A stretch of 64,000 nt of DNA from JANJUB01 sp031386985 (GCA_031386985.1 JANNCV010000026.1:84626-148625), one strand, 5' to 3'. Positions 24,665-34,169 are shown, numbered from the stretch's first letter. Notes: generated from the sequence alone by a model not told the origin. Program-made: numbers and translations.

Positions 24665-26638
24665 ATGAGCGTGCCCCTTTCTCAATCAGACCTCCTCTCT
24701 ATCTACCGCCAAATGGCCCTTATGCGCGCTTTTGAAGACTGCTTGTTAGCCCAAAGTCAAGCGGGGAATTTGCGTGGTTCGCTTCATTTGGCTACTGGAC
24801 AAGAAGCCATGCCCGCCGTCGTCGGTCATGTTTTGCGAAAAAGTGATTGCATAACCGTGACCTATCGGGGCCACGGCTACGTGATCGCGAAAGGCTGCGA
24901 TCTGAAGCTAGTTTTGGCTGAAATTTTGGGTCGCAAGACCGGATTGTGCAAAGGCAAGGGCGGCAAGATGCACTTGTTTGACCCTGAAAATGGGCTCTTG
25001 GGAGCAAACGGAATCGTTGCGGGCGGGATTCCAACCGCTATTGGCGCGGCCCTCTCGGCCCAGCTAAGGGGTACCGATGAGATAGCTCTAACCGTTTTTG
25101 GGGATGGCGCATTGAACCAGGGAGCGGCTCATGAATCGCTGAACATCGCCGGGCTCTACAAGCTGCCAATGATTTTTCTTTGCGAAAACAATCTGTACGC
25201 CGAAATGACGCCTTTAAATTCGAGTAGCGGGCAAACGGACTTGGCTTCTCGCGCGGCTGGCTATGGATTTGAAGGGATTCGGGTGGACGGGAATGATGTC
25301 GTAGCATTTCACGCTGTGCTTGATGCGGCGGTAGAAAAGGCTCGCAAAGGCGGTGGTCCAACCTTGATTGAGGCGATGACCTATCGAACGTGCGGTCATT
25401 ACCAGCTTGATCCGGGGACAACTTATCGTTCGCGGGAGGAGGTGGCGGAATGGGAAGCCAAGTCGCCCATGAAGCGTTTGGCGACTTTACTTGCCAAGTC
25501 AGTTCCTCCCAGTTCGCGGGAGGAGTTGGCTGAGCTTGAGGCTTCCGCACTTGCGGACATTGACGGTGCCTTGGCTTTTGCGCTGGGTTCTCCGTTTTTA
25601 GAAGAGGAAGAGGCGGAACGGGGAGTGTTCGTTTCTGCTAACACCCCGGCGGTTTCATCTGGCGCGGAAGCGAAGATGACCTTTTCGGCGGCGGTGAAGT
25701 CAGCGATTTCTCAAGAAATGAAGCGGGACGAACGTGTGGTTTTGTTTGGCGAGGATGTTGCCCACCACGGCGGAATGTTCCAAGTTACGAAGGGTCTGCT
25801 CGATGAGTTTGGGCCGAAGCGGGTGTTTGATACGCCGATTTCCGAAGCCGGGTTTTTGGGAATGGGGTTAGGGGCGGCTCTCACTGGTTTCCGACCCGTG
25901 ATCGAGCTCATGTTTTTTGATTTTTCGCTCGTGGCAATGGATCAAATTTTCAACCAGATCGCGAAGACTACGTATATGTCTGGCGGCCTAAAGTTGCCAT
26001 TAACGATCCGAACTCAGGGCGGCGGCTATAAGGGGGCAGCGGCGCAGCACTCACAAATGTTGGAAGCCCTATTCGTTCACATGCCCGGAATCAAAGTCGT
26101 TACCGCCTCGAGTCCGGCCGATGCGAAGGGGCTCTTGGCCGCGGCGATTCGGGATGACAACCCGGTCTTGTTCATCGAGCACAAGCAGCTCTATCCAACC
26201 GAGGGGCTGGTCCCTTCCCAGGAATGTGTTGGTCAAATCGGCTCGGCCTCAGTGCTCCGAACCGGCAAGGATTTGACGATTTGCTCCTATTCCTGGACCG
26301 CTCAACAATCGCTAGAGGCGGCGGAGCAGTTGGCTACAGAAGGGATTGAGGCGGAAGTGATTGACCTTCGAACTTTGAATCCGCTCGACTTTACGACTGT
26401 AAGAAATTCACTCGAAAAAACTCACCGCCTCATGATCGCTCATGAAGGGCACTTGCGGTGTGGGATCGGGGCCGACCTCGCCGCTCAGCTTCAAGAGCAC
26501 TGCTTCGACGAACTCGACGCTCCCATTTTAAGGGTCGGGGCGTCCGATGTTCCAATACCGTTTGCCAAGCACTTGGAAGATATTGTTCTGCCGAGCGCGA
26601 GCAAGATTGCGGCCAAGGCAAGGGAGTTGATGCGATGA
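24665..26638 (+). CDS. Fused 2-oxoacid/acetoin dehydrogenase E1 (alpha-beta)
   Basis: This 657-residue thiamine-diphosphate enzyme joins the alpha and beta chains of E1. The alpha part (about 1-320) has SLHLATGQEA, GKGGKMHLF and the TPP motif GDGALNQGAAHESLNIAGL ending in CENN. The beta part (about 335-657) has VVLFGEDVAHHGGMF, DTPISEAGFLGMGLGAAL and AAAQHSQMLEA. Such fusions oxidatively decarboxylate branched-chain 2-oxoacids, pyruvate or acetoin, with E2 and E3 partners that are not nearby. TAGGTT sits 6 nt before an in-frame GTG at 24671, which could be the true leaderless start. It overlaps the SDR gene by ATGA. Confidence 0.9.
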   Translation: MSVPLSQSDLLSIYRQMALMRAFEDCLLAQSQAGNLRGSLHLATGQEAMPAVVGHVLRKSDCITVTYRGHGYVIAKGCDLKLVLAEILGRKTGLCKGKGGKMHLFDPENGLLGANGIVAGGIPTAIGAALSAQLRGTDEIALTVFGDGALNQGAAHESLNIAGLYKLPMIFLCENNLYAEMTPLNSSSGQTDLASRAAGYGFEGIRVDGNDVVAFHAVLDAAVEKARKGGGPTLIEAMTYRTCGHYQLDPGTTYRSREEVAEWEAKSPMKRLATLLAKSVPPSSREELAELEASALADIDGALAFALGSPFLEEEEAERGVFVSANTPAVSSGAEAKMTFSAAVKSAISQEMKRDERVVLFGEDVAHHGGMFQVTKGLLDEFGPKRVFDTPISEAGFLGMGLGAALTGFRPVIELMFFDFSLVAMDQIFNQIAKTTYMSGGLKLPLTIRTQGGGYKGAAAQHSQMLEALFVHMPGIKVVTASSPADAKGLLAAAIRDDNPVLFIEHKQLYPTEGLVPSQECVGQIGSASVLRTGKDLTICSYSWTAQQSLEAAEQLATEGIEAEVIDLRTLNPLDFTTVRNSLEKTHRLMIAHEGHLRCGIGADLAAQLQEHCFDELDAPILRVGASDVPIPFAKHLEDIVLPSASKIAAKARELMR

Positions 26639-27342
26639 CGGCGATTGTCACCGGCGCGGCCCAGGGGATTGGAGCCGCAATTGCTACAAAACTGGAAGAA
26701 GAAGGATACCGCGTTGCCCGGTGTGATTTGAATCCAATTTCGGCTTATTCGCTGAATGTTAGCGATGTTTCGGCTCATGAGTCAGTGTTAAGCCAGATCA
26801 AGAGCGACCTCGGCGAAGTGACCGCCCTGGTAAATGCCGCCGGAATTTGCACAACCCAAACCATTGATCAAATCACGCCCGAGGGTTGGGCCCAAACGTT
26901 TGCCGTTAACGTCCAAGGAGCCTTCTTCCTGAGCCGCTCGTGCGCCAACAGAATGGCACCGGGCGGCGCCATCGTGAACATCGCCAGCGTTAGCGGATTC
27001 CTCCCGAAACTTGAACAGATAGACTACGGCGCATCAAAGGCGGCATTGGTCAGTATTACGCGTTCGCTTGCCTTAGTTTATGGGCCAAAAGGGATCAGGG
27101 TGAACGCCGTCGCGCCGGGGGTGATTGACACGCCCCTAACTCAGTCCATTTCCAACCAAAGGGCCAAGTTAAGGGGCGTTTCACCAGGAGAAACCCTCGC
27201 CCCAGTTCTCGGCGCAACTCCTTTGCGAAGGATGGGTGAAGCCGAAGAAGTCGCCGATCTTGTCGCCTACCTCTTAAGCGAGAGCGCCAGCTTCGTTACT
27301 GGTCAAACGATTAACGTTTGCGGCGGCTTTTTGATGCGCTAG
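26635..27342 (+). CDS. Short-chain dehydrogenase/reductase
   Basis: This 235-residue classical SDR has the cofactor motif TGAAQGIG, NAAG, the catalytic Ser (NIASVSGF) and YGASK (Tyr and Lys), and the C-terminal NVCGG. A His-free, Asp-containing VARCDLN after strand 2 favours NAD(H). The start is the ATG overlapping the E1 stop (ATGA); the long upstream frame is only read-through of E1. Coupling to a 2-oxoacid/acetoin E1 suggests an acyloin- or diol-type substrate (for example acetoin or butanediol), but this is inference. Confidence 0.9.
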   Translation: MTAIVTGAAQGIGAAIATKLEEEGYRVARCDLNPISAYSLNVSDVSAHESVLSQIKSDLGEVTALVNAAGICTTQTIDQITPEGWAQTFAVNVQGAFFLSRSCANRMAPGGAIVNIASVSGFLPKLEQIDYGASKAALVSITRSLALVYGPKGIRVNAVAPGVIDTPLTQSISNQRAKLRGVSPGETLAPVLGATPLRRMGEAEEVADLVAYLLSESASFVTGQTINVCGGFLMR

Positions 27343-27492
27343 ATCGCTTTGGAGCAGGTTGTGGAGTCGTTCTCCAATCCTTCATTTCTGTAAGCTGAAT
27401 GGCGAGGGCATCGGGAGCATCACAACTCCCCCATCATACATCCCCAAAAAGCGTTCATAACTTTTATACGATTGAGTTGGTTCGAATCTCGG

Positions 27493-27498
27493 TATGCT
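27493..27498 (+). promoter_or_regulatory. -10-like element (TATGCT) of the VOC gene
   Basis: TATGCT lies 8 nt before the ATG at 27507, with TTGAGT (27472-27477) 15 bp further upstream as a weak -35. No Shine-Dalgarno sequence follows. The rest of the 164-bp gap (27343-27506) holds nothing clear. Confidence 0.5.
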
Positions 27499-27506
27499 TT
27501 TGAGTA

Positions 27507-28016
27507 ATGGCATTTAACGGAGTCTGGCATTTTAGCTTTACCATCTCAGATATGGATGCGTCGCTAGCCTTTTACTGCGAGATTCTGGGTTTGGAAATGG
27601 TGACCTACCAAGTTCAACACAACGAATACACGTCCAAACTTGTTGGCTATCCCGATGCCCATCTAAAGGTGGCAATGCTGAAGATTCCGTCTGCGTTCAC
27701 GGGGCCCTCCAACCATCATCTGGAACTTGTAGAATACGTGCATCCACGCGGCGAGAAGACGGACGTGAGCACGAACCGCCCGGGATCGCCTCACTTGGCG
27801 TTCATTACTGATGATATCTTCGAAGACTACGCCCGGCTGGTTGCCGCTGGGGTTAGGTTCAAGGCTCCCGAACCGGTGGCTATTGAAGCGGGCGTGAATA
27901 AAGGTGGCTTCACGGTCTATTTCCTTGACCCTGATGACATCACCCTCGAAATGCTTCAGCCCCCCGCATGTAGGCCCTGGGGAACCGTAAATGGCGCGGA
28001 ATTAGTTCGTCCATAG
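27507..28016 (+). CDS. VOC/glyoxalase-family protein
   Basis: This 169-residue protein has two beta-alpha-beta-beta-beta modules: FSFTISDMDASLAFYCEILG at the start, HHLELVEY, the second metal-site strand SPHLAFITDD and the final YFLDPDDITLEMLQ. The metal ligands His, Glu, His and Glu of the superfamily are present. Members are glyoxalases, dioxygenases and methylmalonyl-CoA epimerases; lacteoylglutathione-lyase-like automatic names would be over-specific here. Confidence 0.88.
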   Translation: MAFNGVWHFSFTISDMDASLAFYCEILGLEMVTYQVQHNEYTSKLVGYPDAHLKVAMLKIPSAFTGPSNHHLELVEYVHPRGEKTDVSTNRPGSPHLAFITDDIFEDYARLVAAGVRFKAPEPVAIEAGVNKGGFTVYFLDPDDITLEMLQPPACRPWGTVNGAELVRP

Positions 28017-28023
28017 CGTTTGA

Positions 28024-28440
28024 TCATTCTCTTCTTTTCGCTGGTCTGGGGCCAAACCACTTCGCATTTCCGTCCGGCGTTATCTCAAGGGCAAATGCCG
28101 AAACTAAGGCTTCCGCCTCGCTTTCGAAGTGATAGCTACCATCAATATCGCCTTGCCAAATGCTTTCGATGACCCAATCGGGGACCGGCAAGAACACAAT
28201 TCGCTCCGATGCCGGCAACGTAACCGTGAAAATTCCTGCACTGGCAAGAGGGTCTGGATAGATATACTCAACATGGATACAATGCGGCTCGAACCGCACC
28301 GTTCCCACTTGCGGGTGGCCCTTTTTTCGACATTCATCCAACGATTCCATGGAGAACGTCCCCTCATTTGGGCATCGCCCTTCCTTCAGATCTTCAAATA
28401 TTGAGAGCTTAACGGTTGCTACATATTGCGATAGGGTCAT
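28024..28440 (-). CDS. Hypothetical soluble protein
   Basis: This 138-residue protein shows no signal or membrane segment and mixes predicted strands and helices (FTVTLPASERIVFLPVPDWV). It converges with the VOC gene with 7 bp between stops. On its strand TAACCT lies 5 nt before the ATG. No family is recognised. Confidence 0.65.
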   Translation of the reverse strand: MTLSQYVATVKLSIFEDLKEGRCPNEGTFSMESLDECRKKGHPQVGTVRFEPHCIHVEYIYPDPLASAGIFTVTLPASERIVFLPVPDWVIESIWQGDIDGSYHFESEAEALVSAFALEITPDGNAKWFGPRPAKRRE

Positions 28441-28445
28441 GGCTT

Positions 28446-28451
28446 AGGTTA
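28446..28451 (-). promoter_or_regulatory. -10-like element (TAACCT) of the hypothetical gene
   Basis: On the minus strand TCGG-TAACCT is followed by 5 nt and the ATG at 28440, with no Shine-Dalgarno sequence. Confidence 0.4.
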
Positions 28452-28617
28452 CCGAATCCTGCAAGTATTACTGGGTTTGGAGCGAGCCCCGTATTTGTGC
28501 GGGTGCGTCCAACGGGGCCACGCGGAATCTGACATTTCGAACGGTCGTTGGGATTTGATCCTGGGGCGGACTGTTCCACTGCATTGGGCAGTGATTCAGG
28601 GAGGAATAACAAAAACC

Positions 28618-30057
28618 ATGTCGTTTCGCATAAACACAAACATTTCGGCCATGACGGCCCTTCGTAACGTTTCGATGACGGGGGCTGAGCAAGCCAAGTC
28701 CATCACGAGACTCTCTACCGGTCTCCGCATTTCCAGTGCTGGTGATGATCCTGCGGGTCTCATCGCTTCGGAAGGATTCCGATCGCAAATCGCTAGCCTC
28801 GGTCAAGCGGTTCGTAACAACCAAGACGCCGTGAACTTTGCCAAGACCGCTGAAGGCGCACTTGACGAAGTTAACAAACTTCTCAACGATGCTCGATCAC
28901 TCGCCGTTGCTTCGGCAAACTCGGGCACTCTCGACTCAACTCAGCTTCAAGCGAACCAAGCTCAGCTTTCTTCGATTGTCGACTCCGTAACTCGAATCTC
29001 GAACAACACTCAGTTTGGTAGCAAAAAGCTACTCAACGGTGCGGTCGGTGTTTCGGCTGGTGTTTCCAGCAACAGGATCAACTCGATGCGATTGTCGGGT
29101 GAGTTCAATGACACCGCGATTAGCGGCAACTCTATTGTTACGGTTAACGTAACGACGGCGGCAACTCGCGGAAGCGTTGCCTCGGCTGCGTTTGCCTTTG
29201 GAACGACAGCCTTGACGGCGGGCACATTCTCAGTGAATGGATCAACCTTCAACGTTGCTAGCGGAGAAACGGTCAACGACATCGTTGGACGTCTGAACGC
29301 GGCTAGCGGTTCGACGGGTGTGACGGCTGCCTACACTACGGGTGGCGCGGTTACTTTGACTCAAGCCGCGTACGGTGCTGATGCAAGCGTAAGCGTTGCT
29401 GACGCGGCGGGCATCTTCATCGCTGCAGGTACGGCGACGAGCACTGGCGTAGACGCTGTGGCTTCGGTATCCATTGACGTAAATGGAGCGACTGCCGGCG
29501 GTCTCGCTACGGTTACCTTCACGGGTGGCACGGTTGGTGATGGCTTAACCTTGAGTGATAATGACGGTAATGTCATCAAGCTCTCGGCAACGGGCAACGC
29601 AACTTCGGGTGTCTTCGCTGGTGCTTACACCAATGTTGGTACGGCGCAGTTCCAGATTGGAGCGAACTCCGGTCAGTCAACAACTCTGTCCCTTGGTAAC
29701 TTTGCTGCGAGCCAGCTCGGAACGAGCGCGGTGTCGGGTCTCAACTTGAGCAACCTTGACCTCACGTCAAGCTCCGGTGCAACGAATGCGATGTCGGTTA
29801 TTGATGCCGCAATCTCTGAAGTTGCCGCTGCTCGTGGAAAGATTGGTAACTTCCAGAGAAACACCCTAGAATCGAGCATTCGATCGCTGGGTGTTGCTAA
29901 GGAAAACCTTGCCGCGACCGAATCAAGCATCCGAGACGTTGATGTCGCCGATGAAATGACCAACTTCACGAAGTTGCAGATTCTCTCGCAGTCTGGCTTG
30001 AGCATGCTTGCGCAAGCCAACTCGCAACCACAGAGCGTTCTGTCTCTACTTCGTTAA
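28618..30057 (+). CDS. fliC: Flagellin
   Basis: This 479-residue flagellar filament protein has conserved D0/D1 ends: N-terminal FRINTNISAMTALRNVS with TRLSTGLRISSAGDDPAGL, and C-terminal RGKIGNFQRNTLESSI through the final MLAQANSQPQSVLSLLR. The middle, about residues 145-385, is a variable Thr/Ala/Gly-rich surface domain. Export is through the flagellar type III system, so there is no signal peptide. A strong ribosome site GGGAGGAATAAC precedes the ATG, and a long leader separates it from the upstream gene. No other flagellar gene is nearby, so it is a monocistronic unit. Confidence 0.96.
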   Translation: MSFRINTNISAMTALRNVSMTGAEQAKSITRLSTGLRISSAGDDPAGLIASEGFRSQIASLGQAVRNNQDAVNFAKTAEGALDEVNKLLNDARSLAVASANSGTLDSTQLQANQAQLSSIVDSVTRISNNTQFGSKKLLNGAVGVSAGVSSNRINSMRLSGEFNDTAISGNSIVTVNVTTAATRGSVASAAFAFGTTALTAGTFSVNGSTFNVASGETVNDIVGRLNAASGSTGVTAAYTTGGAVTLTQAAYGADASVSVADAAGIFIAAGTATSTGVDAVASVSIDVNGATAGGLATVTFTGGTVGDGLTLSDNDGNVIKLSATGNATSGVFAGAYTNVGTAQFQIGANSGQSTTLSLGNFAASQLGTSAVSGLNLSNLDLTSSSGATNAMSVIDAAISEVAAARGKIGNFQRNTLESSIRSLGVAKENLAATESSIRDVDVADEMTNFTKLQILSQSGLSMLAQANSQPQSVLSLLR

Positions 30058-30090
30058 GACCGAGTCTCTCGAAAGACAAACATCCAGAAG

Positions 30091-30120
30091 CGCCCCGACC
30101 GAAAGGTTGGGGCGTTTTCT
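30091..30120 (+). terminator. Flagellin terminator
   Basis: CGCCCCGACC / GGTTGGGGCG with a GAAA tetraloop and a following TTTTCTT, 33 bp after the flagellin stop codon. Confidence 0.92.
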
Positions 30121-30188
30121 TGCGTAGTTTAGTGTTTTTTGAATCGAGGGAACTTATTGGGGCACAATTCTGCTAAAACCGAAGTGAA

Positions 30189-32741
30189 ATGCGTCCCATT
30201 CGTCTATCTTGCTACGCCAAGCTCATAGGTTTGGCTCTCCTCTGCTTAGCTCCCTCCGCCTACTCACAATCCAAACACGTTAATCAAGCGAACTGGAAAC
30301 TGGCGGAGCGATTTACGCCCGAGGCACTTCGCCCCTTTGTTTACAGTTCCACCATCACCCCCGGTTGGATCAATAAAACTGATCGCTTCTGGTATTCCTG
30401 GCGGGATAGCAACGGCCAGAAATTCTGGATCGTTGACCCACGTTCCAAATCCAAGTTGCCCCTTTTTGATTCAAACAAGATGGCGGCTTTACTTAGCGAA
30501 GTGGGCCTGAAACCGATTGATGCCCAGACCCTGACTATTGGCGCGATCACTTTTGATGAGAAGGATGAAAACATCATTCGATTCACAGTTGATACGGTTC
30601 GGTACGAATATGATCGCAGGGCCGAGACACTCAAGAAGTCAACGGTCAAAGAGCCAACTCCCGCTCCAACTCCCGGCCCCGGCTTTGGCGGCGGAGGTGG
30701 TGGTGGCGGTTTTGGCCAGGGTGGCGGTGCCAACCGAGATTTCAAGAACACGAGCCCGGATAAGAAAGCGTATGTCTACGCCATGGACCACAACCTCTAC
30801 TATGTGGCTGTGGTTGATGGCAAGGATCAAACTCCGATTCAACTCACCAAGGATGGGGAAAAGGATTTCAGTTTCGGTAGCCGCCAAGAGCAAACCGAGC
30901 AACAAATTCTCAATCAAGGCACGGTAACCGATCCTCCCTCAACCGAACGCCGGGTTCGGGCCAATGCGACCTGGTCAAAGGATTCCAAGCGATTCTACAT
31001 CACGAGGGGCGATTCGCGAAAGGTTAAGGAACTTTTTCTCGTCAACTCGCTAAGCGAGCCCCGCCCAACCTTGCTGACCTATAAATACGCGATGCCGGGA
31101 GAGGTGAATGTAACGACAACCGAGCTCTTCGCTTTTGATCCCGACAAGAAAGAGCTGATGAAGCTTCCGGTTGAGAAATACAAAGATCAGCAACTAAGGG
31201 ATTTGCACTGGCAAGATGCGACTTCGGACAAGTTTCGCTTTGCCCGTCGAGATCGCTTGCAAAGGAACTTTGAGCTTTGCGAGATGGACCTTACCGACAA
31301 GAAGGTTAAAGTTTTGCTTGCCGAACAAGTCGAAAACGCGTTCCTTGAAACTCAATCCGTTCGTTACATTAAGTCCGGAGAGGATTTCATCTGGTTTTCA
31401 GAGCGCACGGGATGGGGCCATTTCTACCTCTATTCAAACGACGGCAAGCTAAAAAATGCAATCACCAGCGGTCCCTTCCGGGCTTCCGATGTGGTCGAAG
31501 TGGATGATAAGCAAAGGGTGCTCTGGTTCAGAGCCCAGGGCCGTGAAGGCGGCGAGAACCCCTATTATCAGCATCTTTACCGAGTTGGCCTTGACGGGAA
31601 AGGATTGAGGCTACTGGATTCGGGTGAGGGCGATCATAACAGCGCGGTTTCGCCCACGAAGAACTTTCACGTTGACACCTTCTCTCGAACGGATACGCCG
31701 AGCAAAATCTGTCTAAGAAACGGCAGCGGCGAAAATATCATGGAACTCGAGCAAATGGATGTATCGAGGTTGCTTGAGGCGGGTTGGCGGATGCCGATTG
31801 CGTTCAAAGTTAAGGCCGCCGACGGCGTTAACGACATTTACGGCAATATGTGGAAGCCCGCTGATTTTGATGCTAAAAAGAAGTATCCAATCATTGCAAA
31901 CGTCTATCCCGGACCTCAAACTGAGAGCGTTTCTTCGACATTTAGCGCGACCGCTACCAATCAGCGGCTTGCCCAACTTGGCTTTGTTGTGATTCAAATC
32001 GGAAACCGGGGAGGAAACCCCGCCCGATCCAATGCGTATCACAGCTTCGGATACTACAATCTTCGCGATTATGGTCTTGCCGATAAGAAAGCCGGCATTG
32101 AGCAACTGGGGCAGCGATTCCCCTGGATTGACGTTGAAAAAGTTGGTATTTACGGTCACTCGGGTGGCGGCTTCATGACTGGCGCGGCGTTATTGCTACC
32201 TCCTTACAACGAGTTTTTCAAAGTCGGCGTAAGTAGCGCGGGTAACCACGATAACAACGTATACAACCAGAACTGGAGCGAGCAACACCACGGCCTACGC
32301 GAAGGAACGACGCCTCCTCCCGCCGGGGCAGCAACGGGCCGAACCCAGTCGCCCGATCCCATTGCCGATGGTTTGCAGGAAGCGTGGCTGAACGATCCCG
32401 ATGCGCCGCAATTTGATACGGGCCCAACGAAGGCCTTTTCCATCAAAGTTCCGACCAATCATGAGCTAGCGGCCAATCTCAAAGGGCACTTGCTATTAGT
32501 TCATGGCGACATGGATAACAACGTTCATCATGCTGGCACGGTCCGCCTCGCAAACGCTCTCATCAAGGCCAACAAGCGCTTTGATTTGATGTTCATGCCG
32601 GGTAAACCGCATGGTTTTGGCGATATGCAACCGTATTTCACGGACATGCTGATGGAGTATTTCTGTGAGCATCTGCTCGGAGACTACTATCGTGGGTCGG
32701 CGGAAATGAAGGATAAATCGGGCGGTGGGAAGCGGAAGTAG
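30189..32741 (+). CDS. Secreted S9 family (DPP IV-like) serine peptidase
   Basis: This 850-residue protein has a signal peptide (cleavage near SAYSQ), a DPP IV N-terminal beta-propeller region and a C-terminal peptidase domain. The catalytic residues are Ser in GHSGGGFMTG (about 657), Asp in GDMDNNVHHA (about 774) and His in GKPHGFG (about 808). Such enzymes remove N-terminal dipeptides from peptides in the periplasm or outside. A Pro/Gly-rich insert with a run of eight Gly (about residues 155-185) interrupts the propeller as a flexible loop. It is preceded by the flagellin terminator and is monocistronic. Confidence 0.9.
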   Translation: MRPIRLSCYAKLIGLALLCLAPSAYSQSKHVNQANWKLAERFTPEALRPFVYSSTITPGWINKTDRFWYSWRDSNGQKFWIVDPRSKSKLPLFDSNKMAALLSEVGLKPIDAQTLTIGAITFDEKDENIIRFTVDTVRYEYDRRAETLKKSTVKEPTPAPTPGPGFGGGGGGGGFGQGGGANRDFKNTSPDKKAYVYAMDHNLYYVAVVDGKDQTPIQLTKDGEKDFSFGSRQEQTEQQILNQGTVTDPPSTERRVRANATWSKDSKRFYITRGDSRKVKELFLVNSLSEPRPTLLTYKYAMPGEVNVTTTELFAFDPDKKELMKLPVEKYKDQQLRDLHWQDATSDKFRFARRDRLQRNFELCEMDLTDKKVKVLLAEQVENAFLETQSVRYIKSGEDFIWFSERTGWGHFYLYSNDGKLKNAITSGPFRASDVVEVDDKQRVLWFRAQGREGGENPYYQHLYRVGLDGKGLRLLDSGEGDHNSAVSPTKNFHVDTFSRTDTPSKICLRNGSGENIMELEQMDVSRLLEAGWRMPIAFKVKAADGVNDIYGNMWKPADFDAKKKYPIIANVYPGPQTESVSSTFSATATNQRLAQLGFVVIQIGNRGGNPARSNAYHSFGYYNLRDYGLADKKAGIEQLGQRFPWIDVEKVGIYGHSGGGFMTGAALLLPPYNEFFKVGVSSAGNHDNNVYNQNWSEQHHGLREGTTPPPAGAATGRTQSPDPIADGLQEAWLNDPDAPQFDTGPTKAFSIKVPTNHELAANLKGHLLLVHGDMDNNVHHAGTVRLANALIKANKRFDLMFMPGKPHGFGDMQPYFTDMLMEYFCEHLLGDYYRGSAEMKDKSGGGKRK

Positions 32742-32769
32742 GTATCGGGTAGCGGGTGCCGAAAACCGG

Positions 32770-32840
32770 GGGAGCGAGAGAACTGCTCCCTCGGCTTGCT
32801 GATTTCTCTCTCCTGGGGAAGGAAGAGGGCAGTGAGAGAA
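32770..32840. repeat. Degenerate palindromic repeats after the S9 gene
   Basis: GGGAGC/GCTCCC (32770-32790) and TTCTCTC/GAGAGAA (32804-32840) form two hairpins between the convergent peptidase and dapD genes. The CTCTCC-GGGGAA-GGAAGAGGG style resembles common dispersed intergenic repeats. They could help end transcription from both sides, though no T-tract is present. Confidence 0.5.
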
Positions 32841-32867
32841 GCGAGATAGAGGGGTTTGACGCGCCCT

Positions 32868-33683
32868 CTACCTCAACCACTCTTCCAACTGAACCCTTGT
32901 ATCCGTTCCCTCATCCCGATACTTCACGATGATCGGGGTGTAAATTGACAGACCCCATTCTGGTCCTTTTCCCTTGGTTACCGCGCGGCTCCCCGCCACT
33001 ACCACCGCGCCCGATGGCACGATGAGGGGCAAGTCGTCTGTCGCGCGATGAACACAGTCTTCAACCAAATCGTAAATCGGAGTTGAGGAATTTAAGATGA
33101 CACCTGAGCCCAAAACGGCTCTGGATTTGACGACTACTCCCTCATAAATCCCACAATTTCCGCCCACCAAAACATTGTCTTCAATGATCACGGGCAACGC
33201 CCCAACGGGCTCCAAAACGCCGCCAACTTGCGCCGCCGCACTAAGATGCACCCCCTCTCCGATTTGGGCGCACGAGCCCACCAATGCGTGTGAATCAATC
33301 ATCGTATTCGCCCCAACGTAAGCGCCAACATTCACATACATTGGCGGCATACAAACCACCCCAGGAGCCAGATACGAGCCCCGCCGAATACTAGAGCCAC
33401 CCGGAACTACCCGCACGGAGCCATCCATATCCTTGAGTGGATAGGTGGACTTATCAAAGAACTGGCCGCCCATCGGTACGATATTTCCGCTTCGAAAACC
33501 ACAGAGGATTCCTTGCTTCACCCAGGTGTTCACTCTCCAGCCAGTGGGAGAATCGGAGCCCGGCTCAGCGGCGCGAATCTGGCCACGATCAAGCGCGTTC
33601 AAAAAAAGGCCGAGCGACTCGTAGTTTACGGTCCCCCATTCGACAACGGGCTTCGCGCACAATTCTTCTATCAGCTCTTTCAT
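32868..33683 (-). CDS. dapD: Tetrahydrodipicolinate N-succinyltransferase
   Basis: This 271-residue trimeric left-handed beta-helix transferase uses succinyl-CoA in the succinylase branch of lysine and diaminopimelate synthesis, in the cytoplasm. Hexapeptide-repeat region about 90-210 (PGVVCMPPMYVNVGAYVGAN, DSHALVGSCAQIGEGVHLSA, IIEDNVLVGGNCGIYEGV) and the C-terminal region are typical. Length fits DapD. It diverges from a lipoprotein gene. Confidence 0.93.
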   Translation of the reverse strand: MKELIEELCAKPVVEWGTVNYESLGLFLNALDRGQIRAAEPGSDSPTGWRVNTWVKQGILCGFRSGNIVPMGGQFFDKSTYPLKDMDGSVRVVPGGSSIRRGSYLAPGVVCMPPMYVNVGAYVGANTMIDSHALVGSCAQIGEGVHLSAAAQVGGVLEPVGALPVIIEDNVLVGGNCGIYEGVVVKSRAVLGSGVILNSSTPIYDLVEDCVHRATDDLPLIVPSGAVVVAGSRAVTKGKGPEWGLSIYTPIIVKYRDEGTDTRVQLEEWLR

Positions 33684-33712
33684 GGGAACGCTAATTGTGC
33701 CGTGTTTTGTTG

Positions 33713-33718
33713 TAACTT
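33713..33718 (+). promoter_or_regulatory. -10-like element (TAACTT) of the lipoprotein gene
   Basis: TAACTT lies 7 nt before the ATG at 33726. AGGA is too close to the ATG to act as a ribosome site, so a leaderless start is more likely. Confidence 0.45.
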
Positions 33719-33725
33719 CACAGGA

Positions 33726-34169
33726 ATGAGCAATAATTGGTGTATGAAACTATCATGTGCGGCGATATTTGCGGTTCTGATGCTGGGCTGCGGGCAGTCG
33801 GATGCGCCGATCTCAAACGCTGCCGAGTATGAGGGTGAGTACACGGTGATCGTCGAGCCAGGGGCGGCGGACGATCGCCCTCCTTTGATCCATGCCACGA
33901 TGAACAGTGGCCAAAAGCTCCATCTTTCTATCGGTAAAGACGGAAAGTATAAAGTGACGCAAATCTTGGATAAGAAACTCAAAGACACGGGCATTCTCGT
34001 AAAGCGCGGCGAGGGGTTCGGGTTCAAATCGGATGGCGAAATGGATGTTCCGGAAGAGGTGATCAGTTTCACCGTAATTTCTGAGTGCGTAATGACAAAG
34101 GTGAGCGAGGGGCGCTATAAGTGGATGGCTTCTACCTCTGACATTCTGACGATCGTTAAAGATAAGTGA
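33726..34169 (+). CDS. Small putative lipoprotein
   Basis: This protein of 147 residues has a signal peptide ending in a lipobox (VLMLGC). The mature part (about 120 residues) is polar with alternating strands and no known motif. An ATG at 33744 is an alternative start and would give the shorter signal MKLSCAAIFAVLMLGC. It is followed by the fucosidase gene after 16 bp, so it may be in the same transcript. Function unknown. Confidence 0.75.
   Translation: MSNNWCMKLSCAAIFAVLMLGCGQSDAPISNAAEYEGEYTVIVEPGAADDRPPLIHATMNSGQKLHLSIGKDGKYKVTQILDKKLKDTGILVKRGEGFGFKSDGEMDVPEEVISFTVISECVMTKVSEGRYKWMASTSDILTIVKDK

Noticed and set aside
25038..25550. Minus-strand frame opposite the E1 gene
   Set aside because: Shadow of a well-conserved thiamine-diphosphate domain; composition is Pro/Arg/Ser biased.
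27470..27492. GGTTCGAATC resembling a tRNA T arm
   Set aside because: The flanking bases do not pair as a T stem, and no anticodon or acceptor stem can be built around it.
28486..28518. GCCCCGT/ACGGGGC hairpin in the flagellin leader
   Set aside because: Only 7 bp with a 19-nt loop and no T-tract; too weak to call a riboswitch or terminator.
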